This document shows positions 42,263 through 51,181 of a DNA stretch of 64,000 nt, in pieces (positions within the stretch are counted from its first letter, which is position 1; every line of letters begins with the position of its first letter). Source of the stretch: Nonomuraea pusilla (lineage in GTDB: Bacteria > Actinomycetota > Actinomycetes > Streptosporangiales > Streptosporangiaceae); contig NZ_FOBF01000014.1 in assembly GCF_900109355.1 (NCBI RefSeq), positions 124,001 to 188,000 on the forward strand, given 5' to 3'. Made by a program: the position numbers and the translations under genes. The notes under the pieces are model-generated. The model ran no database searches, had not been told where the DNA came from, and saw only the letters and a program-made list of their open reading frames with translations.

Positions 42263-42297
42263 GACCGGTAGACGTGCCGGCGGGCGGCCAGGTTCAC

Positions 42298-42420
42298 CCG
42301 GCGGCAGCGGACCTGGGCAGCCGTGCGATCAAGGCCTGGGTCCCGTCACGGGCGTACTCGAAGTGCTGCCTGCGGTGGATGTCCATGCTGAAGCTGAGGG
42401 CCGGGGCGAGGGTGTCGAGG
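42298..42420 (-). other. Possible C-terminal gene remnant
   Basis: The minus strand encodes LSFSMDIHRRQHFEYARDGT then QALIARLPRSAAAG before a stop at 42298. The run reads like a genuine protein tail, with good codon bias, but no start or upstream domain remains. I cannot assign it. Nothing else in the 42263-42676 interval looks coding. Confidence 0.3.
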
Positions 42421-42676
42421 TGAACAACGCTCGGACGCGCGTGGGCGCGGCTCGATACTGCGCCGCCCTCCTCGTGCCGCGTTCACCTCATTGGCTCGTG
42501 TGAGGGAGGCGTTTCGCTCTGGCAGGTGATCTGTCGTTCCTCGGCGCCCGGAGGGACTGCAGCCATGGCGATCAAACTGCTGCACGCCGCCCCGGCCACC
42601 AGCGACACCGAACAGCCCGTCCCCCGATGGGCACTCCGTCTCGCCTACGCGCTTCCTCAGCATCGGTCGCAGGCGT

Positions 42677-42922
42677 GTGCCGACCATGGCGGCGATCGTC
42701 CCGGCCGTGATCGGCGGGCTCCTTCTGACCGCGGTCTCGGTCTGGATGGTGCTCGCCTGGGCCGGTGTCGTTGACCGCATGGCGTATGAGAACGGCTGGT
42801 GGCAGGCGCCGGCGATGGTGTGCATCACCCCGATCGCCCTGTGGGGCCCGACAGTGCTCGCCCTGGCCCATGCCTACCACCGGCGCCGTCGCCCCGCGCG
42901 TGGCCCGCGGACGCCTTCATGA
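42677..42922 (+). CDS. Small two-TM membrane protein
   Basis: 81-residue protein with two hydrophobic segments (AAIVPAVIGGLLLTAVSVWM and AMVCITPIALWGPTVLALAH) and a basic tail (YHRRRRPARGPR). The loop YENGWWQAP is characteristic of a small unnamed family seen in actinomycetes. Function is unknown. The GTG at 42677 is the best start; the ribosome site is weak. Confidence 0.6.
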   Translation: MPTMAAIVPAVIGGLLLTAVSVWMVLAWAGVVDRMAYENGWWQAPAMVCITPIALWGPTVLALAHAYHRRRRPARGPRTPS

Positions 42923-42943
42923 GAACCGGCTCGCCCGAAACGG

Positions 42944-42982
42944 CGAGATCCCGCCCGATCGGAGTGATCGGACGGGATCTCG
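42944..42982 (-). terminator. Terminator of tRNA-Ala
   Basis: CGAGATCCCG (42944-42953) pairs with CGGGATCTCG (42973-42982), and within it CCGATC pairs with GATCGG around a GGAGT loop. The almost continuous 16-bp stem lies 38 bases downstream of the minus-strand tRNA 3' end and also downstream of the plus-strand membrane protein. Confidence 0.85.
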
Positions 42983-43019
42983 TCAACGCTCTTCGAGCCG
43001 TTTCCAGAACGGACCTCTG

Positions 43020-43092
43020 TGGAGCTATGGGGATTCGAACCCCAGACCTCCTCCATGCCATGGAGGCGCGCTACCAACTGCGCCATAGCCCC
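43020..43092 (-). tRNA. tRNA-Ala (GGC)
   Basis: The minus strand reads GGGGCTATGGCGCAGTTGGT for the acceptor and D arms, an anticodon arm CCTCC-ATGGCAT-GGAGG with anticodon GGC (Ala, codon GCC), and a T arm containing GGTTCGAATCC. The acceptor stem GGGGCTA pairs with TAGCTCC with one G-T pair. Length is 73 nt. The 3' CCA is not encoded. It has its own strong terminator downstream and stands alone. Confidence 0.97.
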
Positions 43093-43175
43093 GTGCTGCT
43101 TGCTCAGCATATCGGACTTCGCGCCTGCCTCAGCACACTTTTCCGGCCGCCCCGGCACTCCAGCGGTGGCTTCGT

Positions 43176-43736
43176 TCAACGCCGGAGGAGTTCGCAGAAG
43201 CGGTCCAGGGCGCGATCGGCGCGGTGGCGGTCGCCGGTGGTCGTGAGATCGAACAGGAGGCCCCGGATGACGGCCATGACCAGGGTCGGAGTGATGGTGT
43301 CGTCAGGGCCGGCGGCGATGTCACGGAACGTGGCGCCGAGGGTCTGGAACCAGCCCGTGATCGCCTCGGCCCGGTCCGGGTAGTTCTCGGGGTGAGCGAG
43401 GCCGTCGGCGTGCACCTCGAAGAACAGCCGGACGAACGGGGCGCGCTCGGGCGCGCTGATCCAGGCCCAGATGTCGCGCAGGTGCTCCTCCGGGGAGGCC
43501 GCGTCCGCCGGGAGGTTCTCGGCCAACCGTGTGGCACCGCGGCGGCGGGCCTCGGCGAGGACGGCTGACACCAGCTCCTGCTTGCTGCCGAAGTCGTAGA
43601 GCAGCATTCGCGGGCTGGTGTCGAGAGCCGCGGCCAGCGGCCGCAGGCTCAGCCCGGCCAGGCCGTGCGCCAGGACGTAATCGGTCGCCCGCGCCAGCGT
43701 GGCCTCCCGCCGGGCGGGATCCGGGGGTCGCCCCAC
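43176..43736 (-). CDS. TetR family regulator
   Basis: 186-residue TetR protein. After GRPPDPARREATLARATDYV the helix-turn-helix reads GLAGLSLRPLAAALDTSPRM then LLYDFGSKQELV, where YDF replaces the commoner YYHF. The C-terminal region, with PFVRLFFEVHADGLAHPENY, fits a ligand-binding TetR_C domain. It is divergent from a patatin-like phospholipase, its most likely target. The GTG at 43736 is preceded by GAGAGGA at ten bases; the divergent region has an AT-rich stretch but no clear palindrome. Confidence 0.88.
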   Translation of the reverse strand: MGRPPDPARREATLARATDYVLAHGLAGLSLRPLAAALDTSPRMLLYDFGSKQELVSAVLAEARRRGATRLAENLPADAASPEEHLRDIWAWISAPERAPFVRLFFEVHADGLAHPENYPDRAEAITGWFQTLGATFRDIAAGPDDTITPTLVMAVIRGLLFDLTTTGDRHRADRALDRFCELLRR

Positions 43737-43806
43737 GGTCGATCATCCTCTCGGTGCCGCGGATCTCAATATGATACGACTGTTTCACTAACGGAGGGAG
43801 ACAGTC

Positions 43807-44661
43807 GTGCACGCACTCGGCCGGGCGCTCGTCCTGGGCGCCGGAGGTCTCGTCGGCACGGCCTGGACGGCTGGGCTCGTGAGCGGACTGCGTCGCGGCG
43901 GGGTGGATCTCGGCGAGGCCGATCTGGTCGTCGGCACCTCGGCCGGTGCGATCATCGCCGCGCTGCTGGCCACCGGCCAGGACCCCGACCGGCTCGCCGC
44001 CCCCGCGCGTCCCGCCGGCTCCGGCAGCGCTCCTCCCCAGGTGGACGGGCGCCGGCTGGGCGAGGCGTTCGCCGTGCTCGGCGATGCCGCCTCCGACCCG
44101 GCCGGGGCACGGCGCCGGGTGGGCCGGATCGCCCTCGCCGCCGAGACCGGCCCCGAGCAGGCGCATGTCGCCCGGATGCGCGCCATGGTCGGAGCCGACC
44201 GATGGCCGGACCGGCCGTTGCTCATCACCGCGACGGACGCCGAGACCGGCGAGCAGGAGATCTTCGACCGGGCGAGCGGCGCGTCGCTGCCCTCCGCCGT
44301 GGCGGCGAGCACGGCCTTCCCCGGCATCTACCCACCGATCACCGTCAACGGCCGCCGGTACATGGACGGCGCCCTGCGGTCGGCCACCAACGCCGGGCTC
44401 GCGGCCGGGGCCCGCACGCTCGTCGTGATCGACCCGCAGGCGCACCTGTTCCCCCGCGAGTTGCTCCACCAGGAGCTGGCGGGCGCCGCGGCGCACACGG
44501 TGGTGACCGTCGAGCCCGATCCGGCGTCGATCCGCGTCTTCGGCCCGGACCTGAACGACCGGACGGCCTGGGAACCGGCCTACCAGGCGGGTCTTCGTCA
44601 GGCCGCCGACGCCGCGGAGCGGCTCCGCCTCGCCTGGAAGACCGGATCCGGCGCGGAGTGA
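43807..44661 (+). CDS. Patatin-like phospholipase
   Basis: 284-residue cytoplasmic serine lipase of the patatin/RssA type. The oxyanion-hole motif is LGAGGLVGTAW, the nucleophile elbow VGTSAGA places Ser45 in GxSxG, and the Asp of the dyad is Asp187 in YMDGA. The basic residue usual in the oxyanion motif (GGxRG) is Val here. Members hydrolyse phospholipids or other acyl esters. It starts at a GTG after GGAGGGAG and is divergent from a TetR regulator. Confidence 0.9.
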   Translation: MHALGRALVLGAGGLVGTAWTAGLVSGLRRGGVDLGEADLVVGTSAGAIIAALLATGQDPDRLAAPARPAGSGSAPPQVDGRRLGEAFAVLGDAASDPAGARRRVGRIALAAETGPEQAHVARMRAMVGADRWPDRPLLITATDAETGEQEIFDRASGASLPSAVAASTAFPGIYPPITVNGRRYMDGALRSATNAGLAAGARTLVVIDPQAHLFPRELLHQELAGAAAHTVVTVEPDPASIRVFGPDLNDRTAWEPAYQAGLRQAADAAERLRLAWKTGSGAE

Positions 44662-44718
44662 GCGCCGCCCGATCTCCGGCGGCCGCCGAAGCGAGCCGTC
44701 CGGTCGCCAGGACTCCGA

Positions 44719-45576
44719 TCAACCGCCGGCGAGGAGCTCCGTGAGGACGTCCTCGCCGTGGGTCCACAGGAGCGCGCCGCCCGCCCCGGGCACGAGGTGG
44801 CGGCGGGCGCCGGGGATGCGGGCGGCCAGGGTCTCGCCTCGGTCGGGGGAATGGCTCGCGTCGAGTTCGCCGTACCAGAGATCGACGGGAACGGCGATCT
44901 CGTCGAGATCGAAGGGCCAGCGGGACATGGCGAGAAGGGTGTCCCGCGCATATCCGGCGGAACTCTGCCGGAATGCCTCCTCCATGGCGAGGCGATATTC
45001 GCGGGAGAAGTCAGGCTGGGTGTAAATACCACGGTCGATCTCGGGACTGTTCGGCACGATCAGGTTCCAGAGCGCGTCCGGCGTGAAGCGCGCGAAGAAC
45101 TCCTCGGCGCCCGTGGGGTCGTCCGCCGCGGTACGGACGAGATCGAGCAGTTGCGGCGGCAGGGAGTCAGCGAAGGCGGGCAGCGCCACCTCGTCGGCCC
45201 CTGACACGATCGCGACGCGGCTGACGGCTCCGTCGGCCGCGCAGGCCAGGGCGAAGGGGGCGCCCTGGGAGAAGCCGACCATGCGCGGCGCGTCCAGGCC
45301 GAGAGCCCGTACGTCGGCGGGCCAGGAGGCGAGCGTGCGGCCCGGGTCGGGGTCGGACGCCCCGAGGCCCGGACGGTCCAGCGAGATCAGCCGCACGCCG
45401 AGCGCGTCGAGGACGTCCGCGCCGAACCCCAGGCGGCGGCTCGTGCCGGCCCCCGGCGAGAACAGCACAGGGGTCCCCTCGCGCGGGCCCCACTCGGCCC
45501 AGCCGAGGGCGCGGCCGTCCGGCAGCCGCGTCTCGCCGAGCCGGGCCGGCGGCGTGATGACGACGGTGTCCTGCAT
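44719..45576 (-). CDS. Alpha/beta hydrolase
   Basis: 285-residue hydrolase of the alpha/beta fold: the oxyanion segment VLFSPGAGTSRRLGFGADVL, LISLDRPGLGASDPDPGRTL, and the nucleophile elbow MVGFSQGAPFALACA with Ser in GFSQG. The acid is likely in YGELDASHSP and the His near the C-terminus is in LLWTHGED. Substrate unknown. The ATG at 45576 follows AGGGTGA. An upstream extension of 16 residues does not resemble the family. Confidence 0.9.
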   Translation of the reverse strand: MQDTVVITPPARLGETRLPDGRALGWAEWGPREGTPVLFSPGAGTSRRLGFGADVLDALGVRLISLDRPGLGASDPDPGRTLASWPADVRALGLDAPRMVGFSQGAPFALACAADGAVSRVAIVSGADEVALPAFADSLPPQLLDLVRTAADDPTGAEEFFARFTPDALWNLIVPNSPEIDRGIYTQPDFSREYRLAMEEAFRQSSAGYARDTLLAMSRWPFDLDEIAVPVDLWYGELDASHSPDRGETLAARIPGARRHLVPGAGGALLWTHGEDVLTELLAGG

Positions 45577-45627
45577 GCGGTCACCCTGCCCGACCTGGAC
45601 GAGACATCGCAAATCGGTCACCAAGGG

Positions 45628-47217
45628 TCAGCCGACCGCGCCGGCCTTGACGATGAGGTCGGCCAGTTCGGTCACCATCGGGTCCTCGGCCTCCCGGGCC
45701 AGGCGGGCGGCGTGCTCGCGCAGCGTGGGCAGGTCGAAGCCGAGGCCCTCGCGGTCACGCAGGTAGCCGGCGAAGGCGGCGGCGACGAGGTCCACCTGGA
45801 GCCGCAGCGGCGCCTTCTCCCAGACCGACCCGGCCAGGTCGCCCGACCCGATCGACGCCGACGCCTCGGCCGCGGCCCGGGTGTCGGGGTCCTGCCAGCG
45901 CACGGTCGCCTGGGCGAGCTGCCCGCTCGCGCCGGGCTTGAGCCGTACCAGGTAGAGGGCGGTCACGGAGTGGCCGGGGCCGATCTCGCCGCCGTCGCGG
46001 CCGTCGTCGCGGAACTCCTCGGCGGACATGGTCCTGTTGTCGTAGCCGACGAGCCGGTAGCTCTCGACGACGGACGGGTTGAAGACGACCTGCGCCTTGG
46101 CGTCGCGCGCCCGCAGCTCGATCGTGGCGGGCAGGCGGGTGACGAAGACGTTCTCGGCCTCCTCGGCGGAGCTGACGTAGACGGCGGCGCCGTCGCCGTT
46201 GTCGGCGAGCTGCTCCATCAGCTCGTCGCCGTACTCCCGGCCCACGCCGACGGTGAGCAGGGCGATCTTCCGCGCGGCGTGCTCCTTGACCCGGTCGAGG
46301 ATGGCCTGCCAGGCGGTCTCGCCCTGGTTGGCGAGGCCGTCGGAGAGCAGGATGACGCGGTTGGTGGCGGCGGGCCGGTACGCCCTGGCGGCCTCCTGGT
46401 ACCCGGCGACGATGCCGGACTCCAGGTCGGTGCCGCCGGAGACGGTGAGCTCGTCCACGGCGGAGTGCAGCTCGTCGCGGGCGGCGAGGGGCGTCATGGA
46501 GGCGAGCAGCCTGGCGTCGTCGCTGAAGGCGACGATCGAGACCTGGTCGCCGGGGGCGAGCTGGTCGAGCAGCCGGTGCAGGGCCTGCTTGACCAGGTCG
46601 AGGCGGCCGGGCTCGGCCATGGAGCCGGAGACGTCGACGACGAAGGTGAGGTTCGCGGGGCGCCGGGCGGCGGCGCTGGACTCGCGGGTCTGCAGGCCGA
46701 CGCGCAGCACGGCCTGGTCGCGTCCGGGGAGCCTGGCGCCGTCGGCGTGGACGGCGAACCCGTCGTCGGACGGCTGGCGGTAGTCCTGCCTGAAGGCGTT
46801 CACGAACTCCTCGGGCCTGACCTCGGCCGGCGCGGGCCAGCGGCCCTCCTGCAGGCTGCGGCGGGCGTAGCCGTAGGAAGCGGTGTCCACGTCGAGGGCG
46901 AAGGTGGAGATCTGCGCGGTCTCCGTGTCGGTCTCCGTGTCGGTCTCTCTGTCGGTCTCTCTGCCGGTCTCTCTGCCGGTCTCTCTGCCGGTCTCTCCGC
47001 TGGTCTCCGTCTCGGTCTCGTCCTTCTGCCGGGCGTCCTGCTCCTGGCTCGCGCTCGCCCGGGGCACGGGCTGCCCGTGGTGCTCGCCGGACGCGGGGGC
47101 GCGTTCGGCGCTGTGGCCGCCGGAGCCGCCTGCGCCGCCGCACCCGGCCACAAGGACCAAAACTCCGAATAACGCGGCACCAGCGGCTAATGGACGAAAT
47201 TTCATCTCAACCACCAT
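45628..47217 (-). CDS. von Willebrand factor A lipoprotein (YfbK-like)
   Basis: 529-residue surface lipoprotein. The signal peptide ends in LVLVAGC, with the Cys as acylation site. A low-complexity acidic linker (repeated ET-containing tetrapeptides) leads to an N-terminal domain (ISTFALDVDTASYGYARRSL, EFVNAFRQDY) and a VWA domain with MIDAS residues DVSGSMAE, SGGTDLESGI and LLSDGLANQG, followed by the DUF3520 C-terminal domain. YfbK-like proteins are of unknown function; the VWA domain suggests metal-dependent adhesion or protein contacts. The ATG at 47217 has GGAGGT seven bases upstream, better than the ATG at 47205. Confidence 0.92.
   Translation of the reverse strand: MVVEMKFRPLAAGAALFGVLVLVAGCGGAGGSGGHSAERAPASGEHHGQPVPRASASQEQDARQKDETETETSGETGRETGRETGRETDRETDTETDTETAQISTFALDVDTASYGYARRSLQEGRWPAPAEVRPEEFVNAFRQDYRQPSDDGFAVHADGARLPGRDQAVLRVGLQTRESSAAARRPANLTFVVDVSGSMAEPGRLDLVKQALHRLLDQLAPGDQVSIVAFSDDARLLASMTPLAARDELHSAVDELTVSGGTDLESGIVAGYQEAARAYRPAATNRVILLSDGLANQGETAWQAILDRVKEHAARKIALLTVGVGREYGDELMEQLADNGDGAAVYVSSAEEAENVFVTRLPATIELRARDAKAQVVFNPSVVESYRLVGYDNRTMSAEEFRDDGRDGGEIGPGHSVTALYLVRLKPGASGQLAQATVRWQDPDTRAAAEASASIGSGDLAGSVWEKAPLRLQVDLVAAAFAGYLRDREGLGFDLPTLREHAARLAREAEDPMVTELADLIVKAGAVG
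46918..47013. repeat. Eight-unit 12-bp coding repeat
   Basis: Eight 12-bp units beginning GGTCTC occupy 46918-47013; three (46954-46989) are identical. Read on the minus strand they encode the tetrapeptides GRET, DRET and DTET. Because 12 is a multiple of three the array can change copy number without breaking the reading frame of the vWA lipoprotein linker. Confidence 0.9.
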
Positions 47218-47361
47218 CTCAACCACCTCCGTGCCGTTTGACGGAGTGCGATATCCCGCGGCCTGGCCGGTGACGCAAGCGAGCGCAAACCGCGACCACG
47301 ACGTGATCAGAGATGACAAATTCAGTGATCACTTGTAACAAATGGTGCAAATGAGGTAGGC

Positions 47362-49137
47362 ATGACTGCCATGCGCGTCTACCTGGGCCTGGCCGCGAAG
47401 CAGGAGAGAATACCGGCCCCCGTCCTCGACCGGGTCCGGGCCGCCGCCGAGACGGCCTTTCCCGTGCCTCCCGAAGTGATCAGAGGCCGTGAGTGGCACG
47501 GCCGCGGAGTCTCACTCTTCGCCTGGACCAACGAGCCCGACGACTCCCGTCAGCCGCCGCTGCTGAGCGCGCACGGCGACCGGATCGTCGGGGTCGACGG
47601 CCACCTGGCCGACCCGGCGGACGCGTCCCGGCTGCCCGACGACACCGTCGGCGGCTGCTTCTCCGCCTGGATCGCCGCCGACGGGCGCCTGACGGCGAGC
47701 ACCGCGATCAACCGCGTGTGCCCCGTCTTCCACGCCGAGACGCCCGAACTGCACATCGTGGGCAGCAGGGCGCTGCTGGTGCACCTGGCGGCCCGGCCCG
47801 ACGACCGGGTGGAGCACGACGTGCTCGCCCTGCAGTGGATGGTCAGGCAGGGGTTCTTCCTGTCGGACGAGACCCCGTACAAGGGGGTGACGGCGCTGCG
47901 CCCGAACTCCCGCCTGGACGTGCGGGAGGGCAGGCGCGAGATCACCGAGACGCCGCTGCCGACGGCGGCTCCCCCGCCGACGTCGCCCCGCGCCAAGCGG
48001 AGGGCCGTCTCGGAGCTGGCCGACGCGCTGCTCGCCACCGTCGCCCCGCTGCGCGACCTCGGCGAGCCGGTCAACCTGGCGCTGACCGGCGGGCGCGACC
48101 CACGCGTGCTCGCGGCGCTGCTGCACGCCGCGAAGGTGCCGTTCCGCGTCACGACCAACGGGCTCGACACCCATCCCGACGTGATCATCGCCAGGGAGAT
48201 CGCGGCCAGGCTGAAGGTGCCGCACACCGTCATCGCTCCCCCGCAGACCGCCCAGAAGGACGCCGTGCTGGTGGAGCACCCGCTGGGCCGCGCCTGGGAG
48301 ACGCTGCGCACCTGCGAGGGCATGACCTCCGCGTACGAGTCGATCGTGAGCTACCTGCCGTACTCCGGCAGGCCGACGATCGCGGGGCAGAGCGGCGAGA
48401 CGCTGCGGGCGGGCGGCCTGAACCTGCTCCAGACCGACCTGAGCGAGAGAGCGCTGCGGCGCCGGATCAGCACGACGTTCGGCAAGGACGAGAAGCTGTT
48501 CACCGACGCGGCCAACGAGCACGCCCGGGAGCTGGCCAGGCCGTGGCTGGCGCACCCCGACCCGCTGGAGGCGCTCGACCACATCTACGTCTGGTACGAG
48601 GTCGGCCGGTGGCAGGCCGGCGCCAGGGCGGGGTCGCTGCGGCGCGGCGACCCGGTGCGGCCGTTCCTCGACAACCGGGTGGTGCGCGCGGCGCTCGGCC
48701 TCGACCAGGCGTGGCGGCTGTCGGAGGAAGTGATCTACACGCTCGTCCTGAGGTTCGCCCCGAAGCTGCGGGACGTCCTGATCGAAGGCAGGCCGTGGCG
48801 GTTCGCCGAGGGCATGACCAAGCGCCGGCCCTGGTCGCGGCTGCCCGCGGGCAACCTGCCCACCGTGCGGACGGGCGGGGGCTGGAGCTGGCGGACCAGC
48901 CCCGGCCCCGCCCTGACCGACGCGCTGCGGGAGCAGGTGCTCGGCAGCCTGGACGCCCTCGCCCCGATCGTCCGGCCCGACGAGGTGCGCGCCCTGTTCG
49001 CCGACCGCGTCGTGGCCAGGCCGGCGCTGGCCTGGCACCTCTACACGGTCAGCACGCTGCTCACCGGCCTGTACCCGGGCAAGCAGCCCGAGGGCCTGGA
49101 GGAGATCAGGGTTTCCAGGCCGGATCCCGGCCGATGA
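47362..49137 (+). CDS. Asparagine synthase-like protein lacking glutaminase site
   Basis: 591-residue protein with an AsnB-like layout: an N-terminal Ntn-like domain (MRVYLGLAAKQERIPAPVLD, GDRIVGVDGHLADPADASRL) without the N-terminal catalytic Cys, and a PP-loop ATP pyrophosphatase domain from about residue 235. The pyrophosphate loop reads LTGGRDP from residue 241 where true synthetases have SGGLDS. Later parts (RPTIAGQSGETLRAGGLNLL and PVRPFLDNRVVRAALGL) fit the family. It probably activates a carboxylate for amide, ester or similar ligation rather than making asparagine from glutamine. It stands alone and overlaps the next convergent gene by 32 bp. Confidence 0.85.
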   Translation: MTAMRVYLGLAAKQERIPAPVLDRVRAAAETAFPVPPEVIRGREWHGRGVSLFAWTNEPDDSRQPPLLSAHGDRIVGVDGHLADPADASRLPDDTVGGCFSAWIAADGRLTASTAINRVCPVFHAETPELHIVGSRALLVHLAARPDDRVEHDVLALQWMVRQGFFLSDETPYKGVTALRPNSRLDVREGRREITETPLPTAAPPPTSPRAKRRAVSELADALLATVAPLRDLGEPVNLALTGGRDPRVLAALLHAAKVPFRVTTNGLDTHPDVIIAREIAARLKVPHTVIAPPQTAQKDAVLVEHPLGRAWETLRTCEGMTSAYESIVSYLPYSGRPTIAGQSGETLRAGGLNLLQTDLSERALRRRISTTFGKDEKLFTDAANEHARELARPWLAHPDPLEALDHIYVWYEVGRWQAGARAGSLRRGDPVRPFLDNRVVRAALGLDQAWRLSEEVIYTLVLRFAPKLRDVLIEGRPWRFAEGMTKRRPWSRLPAGNLPTVRTGGGWSWRTSPGPALTDALREQVLGSLDALAPIVRPDEVRALFADRVVARPALAWHLYTVSTLLTGLYPGKQPEGLEEIRVSRPDPGR

Positions 49138-49645
49138 GCCCGAGGAGCCTGTCGAAGGCCGGCGCCTCGGCGGGCACCTCCACCTCGGGGCCGAACGCGC
49201 CCCGCTCCCTGCCCATCGGCGCCATCTGCCTGGCGAAGGGCAGGAGCTCGGCGACGGCGTCCTCGGGCGCCTCGTAGGGGCGGCCGGTCGCCCTCGCCAG
49301 GTCCCAGCCGTGGACGACCAGGTCGGTGAGGCACATGTGGGCGAGCACCGGCTTCGGCAGGCCCATGCCGGGGCTCACGCCCTCCCACGCCTCCGGCCGC
49401 TCCCACGCGGCGATCATCCGCTGGGCGCGCTCGGGGAAGTCGCCGCTGTACTCCCCCTGGGCCGGGGGCTCCTCGCCCCGCCCGGCGGACTCGAACATCG
49501 AGGCCACCCACTCCAGGTGGGCGAGCACGCCCTTGACGTCGTACTCGCTGCAGGGGGTGGGGAGCGTGAGCTCGTCGTCGCGGATGCTCCGCACCAGGGC
49601 CGAGGTGCGCTCGGCCGCGTCCTTCATCATCGGCAGCAGGTTCAT
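49106..49645 (-). CDS. TIGR03086 family (DinB-like) metal-binding protein
   Basis: 179-residue four-helix-bundle protein of the mycothiol-dependent-maleylpyruvate-isomerase/DinB-like superfamily. TIGR03086 features are LPTPCSEYDVKGVLAHLEWV near residue 30 and LTDLVVHGWDLARATGRPYE with the second His. These provide a metal site and, in relatives, thiol-dependent chemistry. Its ATG overlaps the TGA of the upstream ICMT-like gene by four bases, so it is the third gene of the type III PKS operon. Its 3' end overlaps the convergent AsnB-like gene. Confidence 0.88.
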   Translation of the reverse strand: MNLLPMMKDAAERTSALVRSIRDDELTLPTPCSEYDVKGVLAHLEWVASMFESAGRGEEPPAQGEYSGDFPERAQRMIAAWERPEAWEGVSPGMGLPKPVLAHMCLTDLVVHGWDLARATGRPYEAPEDAVAELLPFARQMAPMGRERGAFGPEVEVPAEAPAFDRLLGLIGRDPAWKP

Positions 49646-50154
49646 GGAGTCAAGGATGCCAGGGCCCGGTCCTCGACCCGCGTACGCACGGCGAGCAGCG
49701 CGGCGTTGGCCGCGGTGAAGGCGAGCGCGGTGATCCAGGCGGTGTGGACGAGCGGCAGCGCGAACCCCTCCACGACGACGGCCAGGTAGTTGGGGTGGCG
49801 CAGCCACCGGTAGGGCCCGCCGGTCACCCGCGGAAGGCCGGGCACGACGACGACCCGGGTGTTCCACTGGCGGCCCAGCGTGGCGATGCACCACCAGCGC
49901 AGCCCCTGGGCGAGCAGCACGGCCGCGAGCATGGGCCAGCCGAGCGCCGGGACGAAGGGGCGGCCGAGCAGCCACACCTCGGCGGGCGCGGCGGCCAGGA
50001 GCGCGACGTGGGCGGCCACGATCAGCGGGTAGTGGCCTCTGCCGTGCTCGACGCCGCCCCTCGCCCGCGACCAGGCGAGGTTGCGGCGGGCCACCGCCAG
50101 CTCGGCCAGCCGTTCGAGCACGACCAGCCCGATCAGGACGAGGTAGGCGGCCAT
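49642..50154 (-). CDS. ICMT-like membrane methyltransferase of PKS operon
   Basis: 170-residue integral membrane protein of the isoprenylcysteine carboxyl methyltransferase family with about four hydrophobic helices. The C-terminal SAM-binding block is GLPRVTGGPYRWLRHPNYLA followed by VVVEGFALPL, and RVEDRAL near the end is the usual acidic motif. In Streptomyces griseus the SrsB methyltransferase next to the type III PKS SrsA methylates alkylresorcinol; by family and position the same kind of phenolic-lipid methylation is inferred. It begins 7 bp after the PKS stop. Confidence 0.88.
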   Translation of the reverse strand: MAAYLVLIGLVVLERLAELAVARRNLAWSRARGGVEHGRGHYPLIVAAHVALLAAAPAEVWLLGRPFVPALGWPMLAAVLLAQGLRWWCIATLGRQWNTRVVVVPGLPRVTGGPYRWLRHPNYLAVVVEGFALPLVHTAWITALAFTAANAALLAVRTRVEDRALASLTP

Positions 50155-50161
50155 CGCGCGC

Positions 50162-51181
50162 TCACCAGTGCAGCAGCAGCGTCTCGGAGGAGAACCCGGG
50201 GCCGAGCGCCATGAGCACGGCCGGCCGCCCGGGACGGCCCTTGGTGTGCTGGAGCACGTCCAGCACCGAGACCGACGACAGGTTGCCGTGCTCGGCGAGC
50301 GAGCGCCTGGTGACGTCCACGGCGTGCGGGGGCAGGCCGAGGGTCTGCGCGATCGTGTCGATGACCTTGGGGCCGCCCGGGTGGCACACCCAGGTCGGCA
50401 CCTGATCGGGGGTCAGGCCGTGGTCGGCGAGGAAGGCTCTGATGTCGCCGGCGAGCACCTGCTCGACGAAGGCGGGCAGGCCGGCGTCGAGGACGATGCG
50501 GAAGCCGTGCTCGCCGATCTCCCAGCCCATCAGGTGCTCGGTGCCGGGGTAGAGCGTGCTGCGGGTGGCGACGACCTCGGGGCCCGGCCCGCGCCCGGTG
50601 GCGACGACGGCGCCCGCGCCGTCGCCGAACAGGGCGCTCGCGACGAGGTTGGCGACGGAGGTGTCGTCGCGCTGGATGGTGAGGGAGCACAGCTCGACGC
50701 AGACGAGCGCGGCGACGTGGCCCGGCCAGCCGCGCAGGTAGTCGTGGAGCCTCGACAGCCCGGACGCGCCCGCCGCGCAGCCCAGGCCGAACACCGGCAC
50801 CCGTTTGACGTCGGCCCGCAGGCCCATCCGCCGGGCGAGCCTGGCGTCGAGCGAGGGCGTGGCCAGGCCGGTCGTGGAGCAGAACACGAGGTGGTCGACG
50901 CGCTCGGGCGGCACGCCTGCCTTGTCCAGCGCGCCGGAGAGCGCCTGCTCGGCCAGGTCGAGCGCGGCCTCGACGTAGGCGGCGTTGGCGCGGCCGAAGG
51001 AGTCGAGCTTGGGGTAGTCGTCGATCGGGAGCGCGAGGTGGCGCCCCTGGACGCCCGTCGCGGCGTGGAAGCGCCGCAGGATCTCCTCGTCGGCGTGGGT
51101 CAACCGGGAGAACGCCTCCGTGATCTCCGCCTGCGTGTAGCGGTGAACCGGTAGAACGGCCTGTACTCCCGAGATGTGCAT
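50162..51181 (-). CDS. Type III polyketide synthase
   Basis: 339-residue chalcone-synthase-like homodimeric enzyme that extends an acyl-CoA with malonyl-CoA and cyclises the product. The catalytic triad is complete: Cys135 in FGLGCAAGA, His267 in CHPGGPK and Asn300 in HGNLSS. The terminal block with LMALGPGFSSETLLLHW is the standard ending. Linkage to an ICMT-like methyltransferase suggests alkylresorcinol, alkylpyrone or similar quinone-type lipid rather than a flaviolin pathway. The start at 51181 faces a divergent GlxA-type regulator across 122 bp. Confidence 0.94.
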   Translation of the reverse strand: MHISGVQAVLPVHRYTQAEITEAFSRLTHADEEILRRFHAATGVQGRHLALPIDDYPKLDSFGRANAAYVEAALDLAEQALSGALDKAGVPPERVDHLVFCSTTGLATPSLDARLARRMGLRADVKRVPVFGLGCAAGASGLSRLHDYLRGWPGHVAALVCVELCSLTIQRDDTSVANLVASALFGDGAGAVVATGRGPGPEVVATRSTLYPGTEHLMGWEIGEHGFRIVLDAGLPAFVEQVLAGDIRAFLADHGLTPDQVPTWVCHPGGPKVIDTIAQTLGLPPHAVDVTRRSLAEHGNLSSVSVLDVLQHTKGRPGRPAVLMALGPGFSSETLLLHW

